Assembly (NCBI GenBank): GCA_017428155.1
Contig: JAFRRJ010000040.1
Span: 62,001-126,000, forward strand
DNA from: Clostridiales bacterium
GTDB taxonomy: Bacteria; Bacillota; Clostridia; Saccharofermentanales; Saccharofermentanaceae
Length of the DNA stretch: 64,000 nucleotides
Reading direction: 5' to 3'
The notes under the pieces are model-generated. The model saw only the letters and a list, made by a program, of their open reading frames with translations. It did no database searches and was not told where the DNA came from. This document shows positions 24,344 through 33,254 of this stretch, piece by piece. Made by a program: the position numbers and the translations under genes. The first letter of the stretch is position 1. Each line of letters starts with the position of its first letter.

Positions 24344-25276
24344 TCAATCCTGAAACAGCGGTGTGGAGAAATATCTCTCAGCAGTATCAGGGAGCACTGT
24401 AACAACAGTCTTTCCGGGGCCGAGCTTCATAGCAAGCTTGATAGCGCATGCAACATTCGTTCCGGAGGAGATTCCGCACATCATGCCCTCTTTGCGTGTA
24501 AGTTCACGTGAAGTGTTGATGGCTTCATCGTCAGTGATAATGCAGATACCGTCATAAACCTTTGTATCAAGAATGCCCGGGATAAGTCCGTCGCCGATGC
24601 CCATCTGGACGTGGGTGCCGATAGAACCGCCAGACAGGATTGCTGCATTCTCGGGCTCTGCTGCCCAGATGACTGTAGAAGGATTTACTTCCTTTAATGC
24701 GTGGCCGATGCCTGTGATAGTGCCGCCTGTGCCGATTCCCGAGCAGAAGCCGTCAATCGTGCGGCCGTCCATGGCTTCAAGGATCTCCTTAGCGGTATAA
24801 GAATATTGCGCTTCAGTGTTAGCGGGATTCTCAAACTGCTGGGGGATAAATACGTGCGGGTCGGATGCTGCGATCTCTTCAGCCTTGATCCTGCACTCCT
24901 CGATAGCTTTGCCGATGTCGCCGTCGTCGTGAATGAGGACAACTTCTGCGCCGTAGTGCTTAACGAGCATGGATCTCTCGTGGCTTACGGAATCTGGCAT
25001 AACGATTATAGTGCGGTAGCCTTTGACGGCGCCGATAAGCGCAAGGCCTATGCCCTGGTTGCCGCTCGTGGGCTCCACGATAATGCTGTCTTTGTTAAGT
25101 TTGCCTTCTTTTTCGGCGCGCTCGATCATGTTAAGAGCTGTACGTGTTTTGATGGAACCTCCGACGTCAAGGCCTTCATTCTTAACAAAAACGTCAGCCG
25201 CGCCTTCGGGTACTATGTGATTCAGTTTGATAAGAGGCGTGTTTCCGATAGCCTCAAGGATGTTGTTGTAGATCAT
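24344..25276 (-). CDS. cysK: Cysteine synthase (O-acetylserine sulfhydrylase)
   Basis: The protein (310 residues) is a fold-type II PLP enzyme that makes cysteine from O-acetylserine and sulfide. N-terminal ILEAIGNTPLIKLN, the PLP lysine in GGSIKTRTALNMIE, the asparagine loop PTSGNQGIGLA, QFENPANTEAQY, the phosphate-binding GIGTGGTITGIG and SSGTNVA are all present. In place of the usual GGSVKDR and SGNTG it has GGSIKTR and SGNQG, variants that leave the lysine and loop intact. The start is the ATG after GGGGAGAAATGTA; the 90-codon extension upstream runs through the histidine kinase gene. A short gap (55 nt) separates it from that kinase. Confidence 0.93.
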   Translation of the reverse strand: MIYNNILEAIGNTPLIKLNHIVPEGAADVFVKNEGLDVGGSIKTRTALNMIERAEKEGKLNKDSIIVEPTSGNQGIGLALIGAVKGYRTIIVMPDSVSHERSMLVKHYGAEVVLIHDDGDIGKAIEECRIKAEEIAASDPHVFIPQQFENPANTEAQYSYTAKEILEAMDGRTIDGFCSGIGTGGTITGIGHALKEVNPSTVIWAAEPENAAILSGGSIGTHVQMGIGDGLIPGILDTKVYDGICIITDDEAINTSRELTRKEGMMCGISSGTNVACAIKLAMKLGPGKTVVTVLPDTAERYFSTPLFQD

Positions 25277-25331
25277 TACATTTCTCCCCATATAAGTAAA
25301 AGTTATACCGCGACATATTATACAGTTTTTT

Positions 25332-26261
25332 TCAAACAGTTGAAGACTTATATAGCTTGATCTCGAAAATGGTTCCCCTGCCCTCTTCGCTCTCGCAGGA
25401 AACCGTGCCGTTCTGGGAGTTAATGATCTGTTTTGCAAGCGATAAGCCGATGCCGTTGCTGTTGGGGTCTGATTTCTCTCCATGATAGAAGCGGTCGAAA
25501 ATATGAGGCAGGTCTTTTTTGGATATTCCGCACCCGTTGTCCTCAATTCGTATATTTGTTGAAAGATTGTTATCCTCCGAAGATATCTTTATATATCCTC
25601 CGGGCTCCGTATGCTGGAGAGAATTCTTGATTATGTTCAAGAGAGCCTCGGACATCCATCGCTTATCGCATGATATCACGTCCTCAGATGATACATTGAT
25701 GTCTATCGATACGTCTTTGATATCTGCTTCGACCGCAATGCCTGACACGATATTACCGACCAGCTCACTTGCCTTTGCCTTCTCCTTCTTCATAACAAGG
25801 ACACCCGCATCGATCTCGGCCAGAGTCAGGAGCGTTCTTACAAGCCATGTTATGTGGTCGGTCTGGTCTTCTATATTCGCGATGCAGCGGCGGCGCTGAG
25901 CTTCATCCATATTGCTGTTCTTCAGCGCATCCGTCATGAGATTTATCGCCGTAAGAGGAGTCTTTATCTGGTGCGATATATTGGAAAGCATGTCAGCCAT
26001 GTAAGTATTCTTCTTGACTTCGCCTGCATACTGTTCCTGAAGAGTTGATGCCAGTTTATAGATCTCGCTTCTTAATATCAGCATCCTTCCTTCTGCCTCA
26101 AGTCCCAAGTCGGGGAATTCATCCCTGTCCTGAACTTTGGTCAGGAAATCAATAAGTTCATCAAGTTCTTTTCTGCGTTTTGCCCTGTCCGCAGCAATAT
26201 GGATCACAAGTGCGGCAACGATAAGGGTTAATACGATCGAAAGTATCAGATAAGGGTTCAT
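25332..26261 (-). CDS. Sensor histidine kinase
   Basis: The protein (309 residues) has a single N-terminal membrane segment (about 3-24), a short linker, the dimerisation/phosphoacceptor domain with ISHQIKTPLTAI (His at about 97) and a HATPase domain with N-box NIIKNSLQHT, G1 DNGCGIS, F-box DRFYHG and G2 GIGLSLAKQII. The lack of a large sensor domain is typical of kinases that read the state of a partner ABC transporter, as in BceS-like systems. It overlaps the response regulator gene by 4 nt. Confidence 0.92.
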   Translation of the reverse strand: MNPYLILSIVLTLIVAALVIHIAADRAKRRKELDELIDFLTKVQDRDEFPDLGLEAEGRMLILRSEIYKLASTLQEQYAGEVKKNTYMADMLSNISHQIKTPLTAINLMTDALKNSNMDEAQRRRCIANIEDQTDHITWLVRTLLTLAEIDAGVLVMKKEKAKASELVGNIVSGIAVEADIKDVSIDINVSSEDVISCDKRWMSEALLNIIKNSLQHTEPGGYIKISSEDNNLSTNIRIEDNGCGISKKDLPHIFDRFYHGEKSDPNSNGIGLSLAKQIINSQNGTVSCESEEGRGTIFEIKLYKSSTV

Positions 26262-26929
26262 AGATTAAGCCTGTACCCCTGTCCCCTAAGGGTCTCGATA
26301 AGATCGCCTTCATCGTCACCGAGCTTGCTCCTGAGCCTCTTGATATAGACAGTCAGTGTGTTGTCATTAACAAAGCTTCCGACATCGTCCCAAAGGATAT
26401 TCAGGATCTGGTCTCTGTCCAGGATCTCGCCGGCGTGGTTGATGAAGACTAAAAGGAGTTTGTATTCCATGGCTGTAAGAGGAACCTCATTGCCGTCGCG
26501 GTACATTTTCGCGTTCGTGATATCAACTTTATTGGCACCAATGACGCATGTGGCAACGGAAGATTTATTGCGCTTCATGAGGCGCTTCATCCTTGCGATA
26601 AGTTCCTTGATATGGAAAGGCTTTGAGATATAATCGTCCGCACCTTTATCGAATGCAAGCACGGTATGGATCTCGTCGTCCATTGCAGTAAGGAAGATAA
26701 TAGGCATCTCGGAAGTCTCACGGATCTTCGTGCAGATCTCCATTCCGTTGCCGTCAGGAAGCGTCATGTCGAGAAGGCAGAAATCGATCTTCTTCCCGGG
26801 ATCATCATTTTCGAGAGCGGCGTATGCTTCGGAAACGGAAGAAGCGAGGGTAACTTCCATACCCTCGCCTGTTAAAGCAAGCTTTAAGCCTTCCGCGATT
26901 ATGCTGTCGTCTTCTACTACTAATACCAT
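26258..26929 (-). CDS. OmpR/PhoB-type response regulator
   Basis: The protein (223 residues) has a receiver domain with acidic pocket EDD at 6-8, phosphoacceptor Asp at about 54 (LLDMTLPDG), T/S at FLTAMDD and the SKPF lysine. The C-terminal winged-helix has the usual YKLLLVFINHAGEILDRDQILNILW and YIKRLRSKL segments. It probably controls the ABC transporter genes just upstream. It is 3 nt from the permease gene, in the order transporter, regulator, kinase. Confidence 0.93.
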   Translation of the reverse strand: MVLVVEDDSIIAEGLKLALTGEGMEVTLASSVSEAYAALENDDPGKKIDFCLLDMTLPDGNGMEICTKIRETSEMPIIFLTAMDDEIHTVLAFDKGADDYISKPFHIKELIARMKRLMKRNKSSVATCVIGANKVDITNAKMYRDGNEVPLTAMEYKLLLVFINHAGEILDRDQILNILWDDVGSFVNDNTLTVYIKRLRSKLGDDEGDLIETLRGQGYRLNL

Positions 26930-26932
26930 GAG

Positions 26933-29794
26933 TTAGACACTTTCACGTTTTATCTCATTTATTATATCAATCTTATTCTCGCGTCTTAAGCATGTAACTG
27001 TCATTATCATTAACGCACAGGTGATCAGCAGAACCAGTATCAGGGTAAAGCCCCACGGGAACGTGACCGTGAAGTATCCGAATCTTCTGATAAGGACCTT
27101 CGCGAACCCGAAGCAGATTAATGCAATGACAGGAGCCGCTGCAAGGACCGATCTTATCAGCATTCCGATGCCCTCGCGAAGCTCTGCTGCAACGATCTGC
27201 CTGAATGTCGAACCCATTGATTTAAGTATCGCAAAATGCTTCCTTCTGGATGTCATGAGTGCGGATACTGAGCTGTACACATTGAGAAGGCAGATAGCTG
27301 ATGCCAGAATGGTAAACACGATGAGCACTGTCTTCAGGAGGAATCCTATGACCTGCTTGAAGTCATAGCTGCGAACATCAGTGGACGACATATGTATATT
27401 GGACCCATCCGCATTCAGCTGTTCGATTGAAGTCATAAGCAGCTTCATGCTGTCTTCATTGTCACAGTTAAAGAACACATCCGTATTCATTGGAGAGCAG
27501 TTTATCTTGTCGATATATTCCGCAACACTCATCGGGACGATCATTTGCAGCTGGAAGTTGCCAGTGCCGATAAAGTAATCGTCAAGTTCGTTGCTTCTTG
27601 CTTTGCTTATGACTTTGAGATCCAGAGTTCCTTCGAGTTCGATCTCGGGGAAGGACATCACATCAATGTCATAGCCATACTCTATTGCCTCTGCTCTCGT
27701 AATACTCGAAGGCTTCGTATGGATATATTCTCCGGTCTTTGCAGCAAAGGGATCAGTGATCTCAAGGTATTTGTAATTCGAGGACTTGTGTCCCGAGATG
27801 ATGAATTCATCTGTTGTTACGGCAGCTGCGTTTACGAGGATACAGGGGAACTCCCCTTCTTCGTATGAGACAGCGTTGACTTTCCCGGAGAGCTCGGCAA
27901 AAGTCTTATCATCCAGTCCGTATACGCCGACATATGTGCCTGCTTCACTACGGCTTTGCTCTTCGTCAAACATTTCTCTTGTATATTCCCCGGGCTCATA
28001 GAACATGCTCAGGATCTCATATACATCGTCAAAATATTCATCACTCAATTCCTCATCTTCCACACGGAGAGAAGTGCCGGAATATTTGCAGATCTCCACA
28101 TCAGAGACGCCTTCCGTATCCTTAATGCCCTCAATAATGGCTTTGGTATCGATATCCAGTCTGCTTGACGGGTAAAAATTGATCACATACTGTCTGCTGT
28201 TGTAGTACTTGAGATACACATGGTTGTCCTGAAGCTTGAAGTCCAGCATCTGCATAAGAACAGATGACGTGAAATTCACCACGACGGTCACGAGAAGGAA
28301 TATCGCAACGGCTCTTATGATGCCCATGGACTTGCTCTTGTCATTCTTCAGGAATCTTGCAGAGAGCATCCTTGCCGGTGACGTGCCGATAAGCTTATCG
28401 GGGTTTCTGTTCTTTCTGTGTTTTCCGGTTTTTTTCCCGATTCCTCTTATGCTCTCGATGGGGCCGACCTTGCCGATCTTCCTTGCAGGGATAAGAGCAG
28501 AGATAAATACCGTAACTGCACTCATGACAATGATCCCTATAACAGAAGCGGGCTTCACCACAAGTACGGGCTCCAGGTCAATTCCCACGCTGTCGAAAAC
28601 AAATATCCTCTGTGCAATCGGCGCAATGAAATGTGCTGCCGCCTTTGCAACGCCGAGTCCTGCCAGAAATCCCACGGGGATTGCCGGAAGAAGCATGCTG
28701 AACGCCTCAAAATAGACCGAGCTTCTCTTCTGTTTTCCAGTCGCACCGACCGATGCCAGCATGCCGAGATATCTTACCCTCTCGTCGTATGAGAGCGCGA
28801 AAACGTTATATATCAGCATTACCGATATCAGTGTGATCAGCACCAGGAAGAAGCACAGTGCCAGATTAACGATCGTGTTCATCGAGTCATCATCAGAAGT
28901 GCCGAGGAAGATGAGCAGTGTGTTATTGTAATCGTAATTACTGTCACCTGCAATGTCTCTTAAAGTAAGCTCAAAATCGCCCGGGGTCTTCTTGGTATCA
29001 GTCATTAAAAGAGCATTAAATGTATCGTTATTAATGGTGGATTCATCCACAAGCGACATCGCCGTATACCACGCGCATCCCTTGTTCTCGAATGACGGCT
29101 GCTCAATGAAGCCTACTACCGTATACTCCTGTTCAAAACCGGTATACTCACGGGTCTCCTCCATGTTGCTGTCAAAGGAATCGTCACCGTCTTTCCCGAA
29201 TTCGATATAACCCATGTTGTAGGGCAGTTCGCATGTCTGTCCCGCCTCCACAACAAATAAAGGCACGTTGACCACGAAGAAGCCTGAATCGGCATGATTG
29301 GTCCAAAATCTCCTGAATGTAGATGCTTTTATGGTGTCGCCGATCTTTACGGATGATCCTTCTTCAAGCGCATCTGCACTTATGACGATCTCATTGCCGT
29401 TCTCGGGAAGCCTGCCCTCAGCAACCTTAATATTCATCCAGTCGATTGCCTGTGAGGAGTATCTTCTGATGTTAAGAAATGGTCTTAACTTATTTCCTGT
29501 CTGTTCAAATTCGGTATATTTCAGATCCTCAGTGACACCTGTCTCCGTTACGCCTTCAATACCCTTTATCTGTTCGAGCTTTTCCCTGTTGATGTCATAG
29601 ACCGCATAATGGTACTTCCCTGAATGGGCGCCGGCGAGATCCACAAAGTATCTGATCGCCGTATCCTTGCCTACAAACACAACCGTAAGGAGCATTACCA
29701 TCAGCGCGATCCCTATTACCGATATAACGGTGCGCCTGATATTCATCTTCATGTGCTTGAAGGTAACCTGATGTACAATTTTCCTGTTTGACAT
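26933..29794 (-). CDS. FtsX-type ABC transporter permease
   Basis: The protein (953 residues) has a first helix at about 18-40, a large extracellular region, three helices at about 305-440, a fourth at about 490-510, a second large extracellular region and three C-terminal helices. This is the MacB/FtsX permease layout with duplicated FtsX domains (VMLIYNVFALSYDERVRYLGMLASVGATGKQ and LLNVYSSVSALMTSRRKHFAILKSMGST). With the ATPase upstream it likely forms an antimicrobial-peptide efflux or sensing unit. It is larger than typical BceB (about 650) and closer to LolC/YknZ-like large permeases, so the exact class is uncertain. Confidence 0.88.
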   Translation of the reverse strand: MSNRKIVHQVTFKHMKMNIRRTVISVIGIALMVMLLTVVFVGKDTAIRYFVDLAGAHSGKYHYAVYDINREKLEQIKGIEGVTETGVTEDLKYTEFEQTGNKLRPFLNIRRYSSQAIDWMNIKVAEGRLPENGNEIVISADALEEGSSVKIGDTIKASTFRRFWTNHADSGFFVVNVPLFVVEAGQTCELPYNMGYIEFGKDGDDSFDSNMEETREYTGFEQEYTVVGFIEQPSFENKGCAWYTAMSLVDESTINNDTFNALLMTDTKKTPGDFELTLRDIAGDSNYDYNNTLLIFLGTSDDDSMNTIVNLALCFFLVLITLISVMLIYNVFALSYDERVRYLGMLASVGATGKQKRSSVYFEAFSMLLPAIPVGFLAGLGVAKAAAHFIAPIAQRIFVFDSVGIDLEPVLVVKPASVIGIIVMSAVTVFISALIPARKIGKVGPIESIRGIGKKTGKHRKNRNPDKLIGTSPARMLSARFLKNDKSKSMGIIRAVAIFLLVTVVVNFTSSVLMQMLDFKLQDNHVYLKYYNSRQYVINFYPSSRLDIDTKAIIEGIKDTEGVSDVEICKYSGTSLRVEDEELSDEYFDDVYEILSMFYEPGEYTREMFDEEQSRSEAGTYVGVYGLDDKTFAELSGKVNAVSYEEGEFPCILVNAAAVTTDEFIISGHKSSNYKYLEITDPFAAKTGEYIHTKPSSITRAEAIEYGYDIDVMSFPEIELEGTLDLKVISKARSNELDDYFIGTGNFQLQMIVPMSVAEYIDKINCSPMNTDVFFNCDNEDSMKLLMTSIEQLNADGSNIHMSSTDVRSYDFKQVIGFLLKTVLIVFTILASAICLLNVYSSVSALMTSRRKHFAILKSMGSTFRQIVAAELREGIGMLIRSVLAAAPVIALICFGFAKVLIRRFGYFTVTFPWGFTLILVLLITCALMIMTVTCLRRENKIDIINEIKRESV

Positions 29795-29824
29795 AATTCC
29801 TTGTTCCTCTATCCTGCTATCCTC

Positions 29825-30529
29825 TTATTCGCGGCCTTTCAGGTCCGTAACCCTTATGCGGTCATCCTTAACAATGCTTCCATCTTCCATATAGATAATT
29901 CTGTCAGCCTGAAGAGCGATGTTCTCATCATGCGTGATCAGGATCAATGTCTGTCCGAATCTCTTGTTTGAATCTTTTAACAGCTCGACTATCTCTTTGC
30001 TGTTCTTCCTGTCGAGGTTGCCTGTCGGCTCATCAGCAAGAAGCAGTTCAGGCTTCGAGAAGAGCGCTCTGCCGATCGATGCCCTCTGCTGCTGTCCGCC
30101 GGAAAGCTCGCTCGGAAGATGGCTTCTCCTGTCCGCAAGACCAAGATAATCAACAATGTGGTCCAGTCTTTCCCTGTCGGGCTTTCTGCCGTCCAGCATG
30201 TGCGGCAGAACGATGTTCTCATCAACGTTAAGCTCAGGCAGAAGGTTATAGAACTGGTAGACAAGACCGATATGTCTTCTTCTGAATATCGCAAGCTTGT
30301 CTTCTGACTGGCTGTGTATATCCGTTCCGTTGATAAATACTTTTCCCGATGTCGGCTTATCGACACCTCCGATTATGTGAAGGAGCGTGGATTTGCCTGA
30401 TCCGGATGCTCCGACAATGGATACGAATTCACCCTTCTCAACAGAGAAAGATATATCCTGCAAAGCAACGGTCCGGCTATCCCCTTCACCGTAAACCTTG
30501 CTTATATTCTCACATCTTAATAATTCCAT
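29825..30529 (-). CDS. ABC transporter ATP-binding protein (MacB/BceA-like)
   Basis: The protein (234 residues) has Walker A GASGSGKST, Q-loop YQFYNLLPELNVDENI, signature LSGGQQQRASIGRA, Walker B LLLADEPTGNLD and H-loop ITHDENIA. The DEPTGNLD sequence marks the MacB/LolD/BceA group that works with FtsX-type permeases. The start is the ATG after AAGGAGAAC; the 13-codon extension has no ribosome binding site of its own. First gene of the transporter / two-component operon. Confidence 0.93.
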   Translation of the reverse strand: MELLRCENISKVYGEGDSRTVALQDISFSVEKGEFVSIVGASGSGKSTLLHIIGGVDKPTSGKVFINGTDIHSQSEDKLAIFRRRHIGLVYQFYNLLPELNVDENIVLPHMLDGRKPDRERLDHIVDYLGLADRRSHLPSELSGGQQQRASIGRALFSKPELLLADEPTGNLDRKNSKEIVELLKDSNKRFGQTLILITHDENIALQADRIIYMEDGSIVKDDRIRVTDLKGRE

Positions 30530-30547
30530 TTTTTGTTCTCCTTGTTT

Positions 30548-30575
30548 GTGATAAGCCAATAGTAACAAACGTCAA
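30548..30575 (-). promoter_or_regulatory. Candidate promoter of the ABC / two-component operon
   Basis: TTGACG (30570-30575, minus strand) and TATCAC (30548-30553) are 16 nt apart and end about 18 nt before the ATG of the ATPase. A perfect 13-bp dyad lies 15 nt upstream of the -35 box, where OmpR-type activators usually bind. Confidence 0.35.
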
Positions 30576-30581
30576 GGCATA

Positions 30582-30621
30582 AAAAATGAATTCCAAAGTG
30601 ACAATTTAGTCACTTTGGAAT
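30582..30621 (-). terminator. 13-bp perfect dyad: terminator of the YD-repeat gene and/or operator
   Basis: ATTCCAAAGTGAC (30590-30602) and GTCACTTTGGAAT (30609-30621) are perfect inverted arms around AATTTA. On the minus strand the hairpin is followed by TCATTTTTTATG and it lies 32 nt after the stop of the YD-repeat gene, so it can be its terminator. The position upstream of the ABC promoter also fits a regulator site. Confidence 0.65.
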
Positions 30622-30652
30622 CCACAGAAGAATTCTATATTAATGATCAGTT

Positions 30653-31600
30653 TTAATCGTAGACGTACTGATACATATCCATTATCTCGCCTTCCTCATC
30701 CAGTTTTGTCTCTACGGAGATAAGGCCACCATAGTATTCGTAAATGGTCTTCTGGAATATGGATCCGTCTTCTTTATAAACTGTCTTGGACATCATGTTG
30801 CAGTCAGCATCATACGTGTATTCACACCAGCTCTTGATCGAACCGTCGGGTTTATATACCTTCTCGGATACTGTATTGCCCTGAGCGTCATATGCGTACT
30901 CGGTCCAGCCGTTAGCTTCGCCGCCTCTGTAATTGGAACACTTTGTAACATTGCCCGAAGCATCGTACTCATATTCGTTACTTACCACGTAAGAATCACC
31001 ATTGGCTTCAGTCTGGGTCTGGGTGACGAGATTGCCTGCGTGATCGTAAGCATAGACAGTCCAGTGATTCATCTCGCCTTCCTGCGTATATTCCGTATCC
31101 TTGAGCAGATTCCCGTTCGGATCGTATGTGTACTCATGGTAGAGTCCCGGTTTTTCTGAAGCATCAAGGTATGTCTTCTTTATCTGCTTTCCTGACGCAT
31201 CATATTCGTATTCATATCCGCCCTGGCTCTGGCCGTCTACTCCGAACTTTATCTCCTTGGTAAGGTTGCCGTAAATATCGTAGATATACTTGTATACATA
31301 TCCATTATTACCGTAATCCTGGTCGGTGACCAAGTTGCCGAATCCGTCATATTCCTTAAGACTCTTAAGGTTGCCGTTGTGATAAATGATAACCGACTGG
31401 TATCCTTCGTACCTGGCCTGGGTATCCTGCGTCTGTACGCTTGTCTTCTCAGCTGATTCCAGAACTCCGAAACTGCCGGACAGATTAAATCCGGAAGCAA
31501 AAGCCGGATCCTGACTTTCCGTATCTGCCGTATTCCGGCAGGAAGCAAAACTTCCCAGGATTAATGCCGAAGCTAATAACAATACTATTCTCTTATGCAT
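30653..31600 (-). CDS. YD-repeat (RHS-like) lipoprotein
   Basis: The protein (315 residues) has a lipoprotein signal (hydrophobic segment, then SFASC at about 17-21) followed by about eight YD-type repeats of roughly 22 residues, such as YEYDASGNVTKCSNY and YAYDAQGNTVSEKVY. Such repeats form beta-sheet shells or filaments in RHS and wall-associated proteins; there is no toxin domain or DPxGx autoproteolysis site here. It is the last gene of the acyltransferase / XRE-AbrB operon, 15 nt after the regulator. Surface-exposed by prediction, role unknown. Confidence 0.8.
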   Translation of the reverse strand: MHKRIVLLLASALILGSFASCRNTADTESQDPAFASGFNLSGSFGVLESAEKTSVQTQDTQARYEGYQSVIIYHNGNLKSLKEYDGFGNLVTDQDYGNNGYVYKYIYDIYGNLTKEIKFGVDGQSQGGYEYEYDASGKQIKKTYLDASEKPGLYHEYTYDPNGNLLKDTEYTQEGEMNHWTVYAYDHAGNLVTQTQTEANGDSYVVSNEYEYDASGNVTKCSNYRGGEANGWTEYAYDAQGNTVSEKVYKPDGSIKSWCEYTYDADCNMMSKTVYKEDGSIFQKTIYEYYGGLISVETKLDEEGEIMDMYQYVYD

Positions 31601-31615
31601 AACCGTCTCCGTCTG

Positions 31616-32038
31616 TTACTTTGAACGGGCATTGTGCAAAAGATCCAGCAGTCCCTTCTCCTTTATAATCGCTATGCCCTGTCCTTCGTCACCTAATACT
31701 AACAGACTATCGCCGGGATTGATATTAAAAATTTTTCTGGCCTTGGCAGGAATGACGATCTGACCCTTGTCTCCCATCTTTACGAGCCCGAAAATATGCT
31801 TGCCCCTTGGCGGCACCGCAAATCCCAGATTCTCACTGTCCCTGGGGTCGTAATTTAGCAGGTCATCTATCGTCACACCGAAAACATCAGCTATAAGCTT
31901 GCACTTCTCAATGTCAGGCAGGGACTCTCCCGTCTCATATTTTGACAGGGTCTGCCTTGATACCCCGATAAGGTCGGCAAGTTCCTCCTGTGACATGTCG
32001 TTCAGTTTTCTGAGTTCCAACAGATTGTCTTTGAACAT
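31616..32038 (-). CDS. XRE helix-turn-helix fused to AbrB-type DNA-binding domain
   Basis: The protein (140 residues) has an N-terminal XRE HTH (about 5-60, LRKLNDMSQEELADLIGVSR) and a C-terminal SpoVT/AbrB swapped-hairpin domain (about 85-125, KMGDKGQIVIPAKARKIF...PGDSLLVLGD). Both halves should bind DNA. The ATG after AAAGGAGACTTGATC is the start; the 16-codon extension overlaps the acyltransferase gene. It lies between a membrane acyltransferase and a surface lipoprotein, whose expression it may control. Confidence 0.87.
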   Translation of the reverse strand: MFKDNLLELRKLNDMSQEELADLIGVSRQTLSKYETGESLPDIEKCKLIADVFGVTIDDLLNYDPRDSENLGFAVPPRGKHIFGLVKMGDKGQIVIPAKARKIFNINPGDSLLVLGDEGQGIAIIKEKGLLDLLHNARSK

Positions 32039-32040
32039 GA

Positions 32041-33123
32041 TCAAGTCTCCTTTTTCTTCTTTTTCGAGATGCCGAGAACAGCCCATCTGTATACGGGGAT
32101 CCTCGAGATTATCTCATAGAGCAGATATGCAAGTCCGAAGCCTGCTGTAAGGCTTAAGAGATAGCATGCCCAGGCGGGTGCAAGTCCGGGCTTTGCGATA
32201 TAGAGCGCAACAGCTGAAATGCCCAGGTAGTGGAATACATAAAGGCCCCAGCTGTGAGAACTCATCCACTTCGTAAAACTGTTGGTAAAGTCAAAGAACT
32301 TCGCAAAGCCGCCGATCATGGCAAGACATCCGAACCAGCCGTACAGAAGGAACAGCGGCGATCTGTAGACAGGGTTGTCAGCATAGTTCTGACCGAAGTA
32401 AACAATGCAGAATGCGGTGCAAAGACCTGCTGCGGCAAGAGCAAACAGCAGGAAGTATTTCTTTGTCACTTCAACGACTTCATCGTGGGAGAAGACAAAG
32501 TATCCGAGCAGGAAGCCCAGGAAATAAAGTCCGAATCTGTAGCATACGATAACAGGAGTATTGAGGATCTGGCCTGCGCCGTAAACAAGTGCCGCGATAA
32601 GGACCAGCACCCAGAAAGGCGTCTTCCTGCACAGATTCCAGAAACGGTCTTTGTCTATCTTCTTTATGAGCACGATAACAAGCGAGAATAACCAGAGCAT
32701 CTGGATATACCACAGGACACCTATTCCGCTTAGGATGCACGCGAACACCTTTCCGATGAACGGCATGTCAGAGCTGTCTGCAACACCTGAGAATGATATG
32801 TTGATGTAGCCCTGAATAAACTGGAAAGCAATAAGTCCGACTGTGACAGGTATCAGGAGCTTGGTCGTTCTGCTTCTGATAAATTCCCCGCCGGTATGCT
32901 TTTCGAGATAATAGCGGGAGCTGATGCCGGATACTATAAAGAGCAGGAGCATGAACCAGGGATAGACGATGTACTGGAAGACATCGTAATACTGGACATC
33001 AAGGTCCGTGATCTTGCCGGGCACGCCCACTATTCCCTGGCCGTTATACATGTAGATAACATGGTAAATAACGACCAGAACGACCGTGACCCATCTCAAG
33101 TTGTCAATGTATGACTTTCTCAT
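32041..33123 (-). CDS. Acyltransferase 3 family membrane protein
   Basis: The protein (360 residues) has about ten membrane helices. The N-terminal IDNLRWVTVVLVVIYHV contains the family's catalytic His after helix 1, and FIVSGISSRYYLE and the RTTKLLIP loop are typical of acyltransferase 3 proteins. They acylate sugars or wall polymers at the membrane. The start is the ATG after AAGGTGGTAGATTT; the upstream 27 codons lack a ribosome binding site. It is the first gene of a three-gene operon. The true acceptor is not visible from context. Confidence 0.87.
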   Translation of the reverse strand: MRKSYIDNLRWVTVVLVVIYHVIYMYNGQGIVGVPGKITDLDVQYYDVFQYIVYPWFMLLLFIVSGISSRYYLEKHTGGEFIRSRTTKLLIPVTVGLIAFQFIQGYINISFSGVADSSDMPFIGKVFACILSGIGVLWYIQMLWLFSLVIVLIKKIDKDRFWNLCRKTPFWVLVLIAALVYGAGQILNTPVIVCYRFGLYFLGFLLGYFVFSHDEVVEVTKKYFLLFALAAAGLCTAFCIVYFGQNYADNPVYRSPLFLLYGWFGCLAMIGGFAKFFDFTNSFTKWMSSHSWGLYVFHYLGISAVALYIAKPGLAPAWACYLLSLTAGFGLAYLLYEIISRIPVYRWAVLGISKKKKKET

Positions 33124-33173
33124 AAATCTACCACCTTTGCCATATATTTTAACATTATTGTATGGCGCGAAAA

Positions 33174-33214
33174 CAAACAAAACCACCAACTTTGCTTTAC
33201 ACAAACCGGTGGTT
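33174..33214 (-). terminator. Terminator after the large solute-binding-like lipoprotein gene
   Basis: AACCACC (33181-33187) and GGTGGTT (33208-33214) form a stem that on the minus strand is followed by TTGTTTGTTTTC. It lies about 40 nt after the stop of the 774-residue lipoprotein gene. Confidence 0.6.
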
Positions 33215-33254
33215 CAGGTTAAAAATACGGGCAGAAATTGTGTCTTAAATCCCT

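Noticed and set aside
24344..25546. A 90-residue N-terminal extension of cysteine synthase
   Set aside because: The extension lies on top of the histidine kinase gene, and a good ribosome binding site precedes the ATG at 25276.
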